From Paracoccaceae bacterium (lineage in GTDB: Bacteria; Pseudomonadota; Alphaproteobacteria; Rhodobacterales; Rhodobacteraceae), in contig WFQA01000179.1 of NCBI GenBank assembly GCA_015487255.1, positions 1 to 15,507 of the forward strand: a stretch of 15,507 nucleotides of DNA. The letters are read 5' to 3'. Shown piece by piece: positions 13,320 to 15,507 of this stretch (positions are counted from its first letter, which is position 1; the number at the start of each line of letters is the position of its first letter). The position numbers and the translations under genes were made by a program. The notes beneath the pieces were generated by a model, which was given only the letters and a program-made list of their open reading frames with translations, did not search any database and had not been told where the DNA came from.

Positions 13320-15006
13320 AGATGAGGCCTTTCAGCTTTTAAACGAAGGTGTATCGATTTTCGCTGGCCCAAATAGCAGTGGTAAGTCTACCCTGCTGCA
13401 AGCACTTGCAGTTTGGTCATTCGGTGTAATGGTTGTTCGGCAGTTTAAAGGGGAGGCGGCCCTATTAGAGGGGCATGATGGTCAGGGCGCGGGGCTATCC
13501 AAGGATGATTTCACACCAATAAACATACCTGACTTACGTCATTTATGGTTCAATCTCAAATCCCAGTTGCCAAATGAAGGTTACTCAATGGCAATCACTG
13601 TGAAATGGGATGGCCTTGATGGTGAGCATCACCTTACGATGGCATTCTCGCTCGTTCAGGACCGGCTCTTTGCGAAGGCTGTTGATTCCAATTTGCAAAA
13701 AAATACCAAAATTCCACAAATCGTTTATGTCCCACCAGTTGCTGGTGTCGACGCTAGAGAGGAGTTTGCCACACCTGCAAAAAGGAGGGCGATGCTCGGG
13801 CGGGGGTTGGCTGGCTCTGTTCTCAGGAATTTTCTTTTAGACCTTGAGGCAGCGAATAGAGAATTACGAAAAGAAAAAATGGGCGAAAAGAAAAAGCTTG
13901 CACCGAAAGACCTAGAAGAAATCCGGGCTAACGATCCATGGGAGCTTCTTAATATATCTATGCGAGAAACATTCAATCTAGAACTTAGGGTGGTACCATT
14001 CAACGCTGAATTTCACTCTATCATCAAGGTAGAAGTTGTTCCCAAAAAGAAAGATGGAAACTCTTGGCGTAATAATGGTCCCACGCGCGACCTCATGGTT
14101 GAAGGTGCGGGCGCGCAACAATGGCTGACTGTTCTCGCTTTTGCTCTGACAACGGAAACCGACGTATTACTTCTTGATGAGCCGGACGCACACCTCTTTA
14201 CAAAGCTAAAACTAGAGTTACTGGATGGGCTATGTGACATAACGAGCAGGGGACTACAGATATTGATGGCAACCCATGCTACCGAGATACTGAAACGCCA
14301 TCCGATCAGCCAAATTATGGATTTTGGCGTGAAGCATCCACGATACCTCAAAGAGGATGTTCAACGAATTAGGTTAATAACGGGGTTGGGCGATGACTAT
14401 TCTCCGTTGATCGACAAAGCTCGAATCAGCCGCTGTATTCTTTTTGTGGAAAACGATAGCGACGCAAGAATACTGAGAGCGATCGCAAAAACTTGTGGTT
14501 ACAACTGGCCAGATAACATTGCGATTCAAGCAACCACAGATCCACATAGCTGTCGGTTGCGTCTATATCGCACCCTTCTTGAAGCCATAGATGGCCTCAA
14601 AGCACTCAGTATCCGGGATCGAGATAACGGTGCTCTTAAAAATGTTAATCCCGACACGTTACGTGACAAGGGGGTGGAAACGACAGCCTACCCCGATTTT
14701 TTGGCTCGAACGTGGCGTAGGCGAGAGATAGAAAATTATGCGCTTGTTGCCGAGGCAATCTTTGCAGATGGGACAATAAGCCGGGAGGATGTCGAGAAAT
14801 GGTGGAAAGATAGGGGGTGGGCTTGGCCACAAAACATGAGTGTTGAAGATATCTTCTTGGATTGCGACATCAAAGTGCCATTGAAAACATTGCTTAGGGG
14901 CAAATCTGTGGAGAACTTTCTTAAAGGGTTAAAGGATGCGCATATCCACAAAGATTTAAAGCTAATAGCACGTGAAATATGTAATTTGCGGCAACCTAAC
15001 GCGTGA
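13249..15006 (+). CDS. ABC-type ATPase with C-terminal TOPRIM-like domain (OLD/PARIS-like, putative anti-phage)
   Basis: This 585-aa protein has an N-terminal ABC/AAA ATPase with a long insertion. Walker A is GPNSSGKST (40-48), a degenerate signature is VEGAGAQQWL (284-293), Walker B is VLLLDEPDAHL (306-316), and the switch histidine is in MATHATE (His343). From about 390 the sequence has TOPRIM-like marks: LFVENDSDARIL (398-409, Glu401), then RDRD (456-459), then RREIENYAL (491-499), the last recalling DUF4435. This order matches OLD-family nucleases and the fused ATPase/TOPRIM form of PARIS immunity proteins. The ATG at 13249 has GGAG seven bases upstream; Met11 (13279) gives the more usual MIKEIRLKRFKRF start. 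AT-rich coding next to a tRNA suggests transfer. Defence is inferred, not shown. Confidence 0.85.
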   Translation: MGDLQIWAIEMIKEIRLKRFKRFEDEAFQLLNEGVSIFAGPNSSGKSTLLQALAVWSFGVMVVRQFKGEAALLEGHDGQGAGLSKDDFTPINIPDLRHLWFNLKSQLPNEGYSMAITVKWDGLDGEHHLTMAFSLVQDRLFAKAVDSNLQKNTKIPQIVYVPPVAGVDAREEFATPAKRRAMLGRGLAGSVLRNFLLDLEAANRELRKEKMGEKKKLAPKDLEEIRANDPWELLNISMRETFNLELRVVPFNAEFHSIIKVEVVPKKKDGNSWRNNGPTRDLMVEGAGAQQWLTVLAFALTTETDVLLLDEPDAHLFTKLKLELLDGLCDITSRGLQILMATHATEILKRHPISQIMDFGVKHPRYLKEDVQRIRLITGLGDDYSPLIDKARISRCILFVENDSDARILRAIAKTCGYNWPDNIAIQATTDPHSCRLRLYRTLLEAIDGLKALSIRDRDNGALKNVNPDTLRDKGVETTAYPDFLARTWRRREIENYALVAEAIFADGTISREDVEKWWKDRGWAWPQNMSVEDIFLDCDIKVPLKTLLRGKSVENFLKGLKDAHIHKDLKLIAREICNLRQPNA

Positions 15007-15114
15007 CTTTCACTCAATTCACCATCACGTCACTAAGCCCTGAAGCATAGCAAGAGGGAGCACTGGGTGGTCGCGGGCACCCAACTTTGCATTCAGGGAA
15101 AGACTGGAAGATAC
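15007..15114. other. Gap between the ATPase gene and tRNA-Gln
   Basis: No gene is seen. One hairpin, TGGGTG (15064-15069) with CACCCA (15078-15083), lacks a T run and could mark the transcript end of either neighbour. No repeat of the tRNA 3' end was noticed here or just upstream of the ATPase gene. Confidence 0.5.
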
Positions 15115-15188
15115 TGGCTGGGGAACCAGGATTCGAACCTGGACTAACAGAGTCAGAGTCTGCGGGTCTACCGTTAACCTATTCCCCA
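15115..15188 (-). tRNA. tRNA-Gln (anticodon CTG)
   Basis: On the minus strand the cloverleaf closes with acceptor TGGGGAA/TTCCCCA, an anticodon stem GCAGA/TCTGT around loop CTCTGAC giving anticodon CTG, a GGTTCGAATCC T-arm, discriminator G, and an encoded CCA (15115-15117). It reads CAG codons. Its 3' end faces the ATPase gene, a common arrangement at sites of island integration. Confidence 0.95.
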
Positions 15189-15314
15189 ATCAGATACGCC
15201 ATTTACGCCGCGAAACCATCAAGGTCAAGGCTGGTGGCCGATGAATAATCAATATTTCGTTGATCAGGTGAATATGCCCAATAAAGCTGCTATAGAGGCG
15301 CAAGGGAGATGCTC

Positions 15315-15507
15315 ATGCGGATATTGGCTTTGATACTGGTGCTTTTGGGGCAGCCGGCGGTGGTGCTGGCGCAAGAGATCATTTCGGCGCGTTACGGCGG
15401 GCCGACCCGCGCTTATGATCACGGCATTCTGGGGGACAAGGTAGAATATGCCAAGCTGATCCTGCGGGTGGGGTCTGAGCGGCGCCGGGTGGTAATCGAC
15501 GTGGGCG
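15315..15507 (+). CDS. Exported protein, 5' part only (possibly VCBS/FG-GAP type)
   Basis: This is the first 64 codons of a gene that runs off the window. A signal peptide is clear: MRILALILVLLGQPAVVLAQ, with likely cleavage at VLA|Q, so the product is exported to the periplasm or surface. The mature start (EIISARYGGPTRAYDHGILGD) recalls short exported proteins of Rhodobacterales that continue into VCBS-like repeats, but that is recollection, not proof. The second ATG (15315) is chosen because AAGGGAG sits six bases before it; the first ATG (15309) directly abuts that site. Confidence 0.75.
   Translation, partial: MRILALILVLLGQPAVVLAQEIISARYGGPTRAYDHGILGDKVEYAKLILRVGSERRRVVIDVG

Noticed and set aside
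13084..15188. Integrative island with att repeats at tRNA-Gln
   Set aside because: No integrase gene and no duplicate of the tRNA 3' end was found upstream of the ATPase gene, so integration at the tRNA is not supported within this window.
1..15507. CRISPR array
   Set aside because: No regularly spaced direct repeats were seen; the repeats present are IS ends, one short direct repeat and REP-like palindromes.

Overview
The window looks like a chromosomal segment of an alphaproteobacterium, most probably of the Rhodobacterales/Roseobacter type. This rests on gene order (rplT, then pheS and pheT), GC-rich core genes, a YtoQ gene coupled to pheT, an oxyR/catalase divergent pair, and a small RTX protein ending in the acidic/aromatic tail usual in this group. 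No species call is attempted. Core genes are GC-rich. Three stretches are visibly more AT-rich and look acquired: the cargo of an insertion sequence, a membrane-protein gene between pheS and pheT, and an ATPase/nuclease gene beside a tRNA.

Left part (1-3529). The 3' end of rplT is followed by a textbook intrinsic terminator and about 290 bases of non-coding DNA rich in palindromes. Next is a leftward gene for a small duplicated RTX protein. An intact insertion sequence of 2,235 bp occupies 1225-3459. It has 23-bp terminal inverted repeats with one mismatch and a perfect 8-bp target duplication (TAATATTT). Its transposase is of the IS1595 (ISXO2-like) family. A 345-aa passenger protein with an antirepressor-like look is translationally coupled to the transposase, and a third short reading frame follows that lacks a normal start codon. 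The element sits in the divergent intergenic region between the RTX gene and pheS.

Middle part (3530-8880). pheS and pheT encode the two subunits of phenylalanyl-tRNA synthetase. They are separated by an AT-rich gene for an N-terminally membrane-anchored protein and by a cluster of REP-like palindromes. pheT overlaps ytoQ by four bases. mscL (mechanosensitive channel) follows with its own promoter and a strong terminator.

Right part (8874-15507). ald (alanine dehydrogenase) is divergent from an Lrp/AsnC regulator that probably controls it. oxyR is divergent from katA (haem catalase), a peroxide-response pair in which OxyR keeps both redox cysteines. Downstream lies a lone 585-aa ABC-type ATPase with a C-terminal TOPRIM-like domain, resembling OLD nucleases or fused PARIS-type anti-phage proteins. 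It is followed by a leftward tRNA-Gln(CTG) and the start of an exported protein cut by the window edge.

The best candidates for something little described are the ATPase/TOPRIM protein at the tRNA-Gln locus, the IS1595-type element with its passenger gene and third reading frame, and the gene wedged between pheS and pheT.
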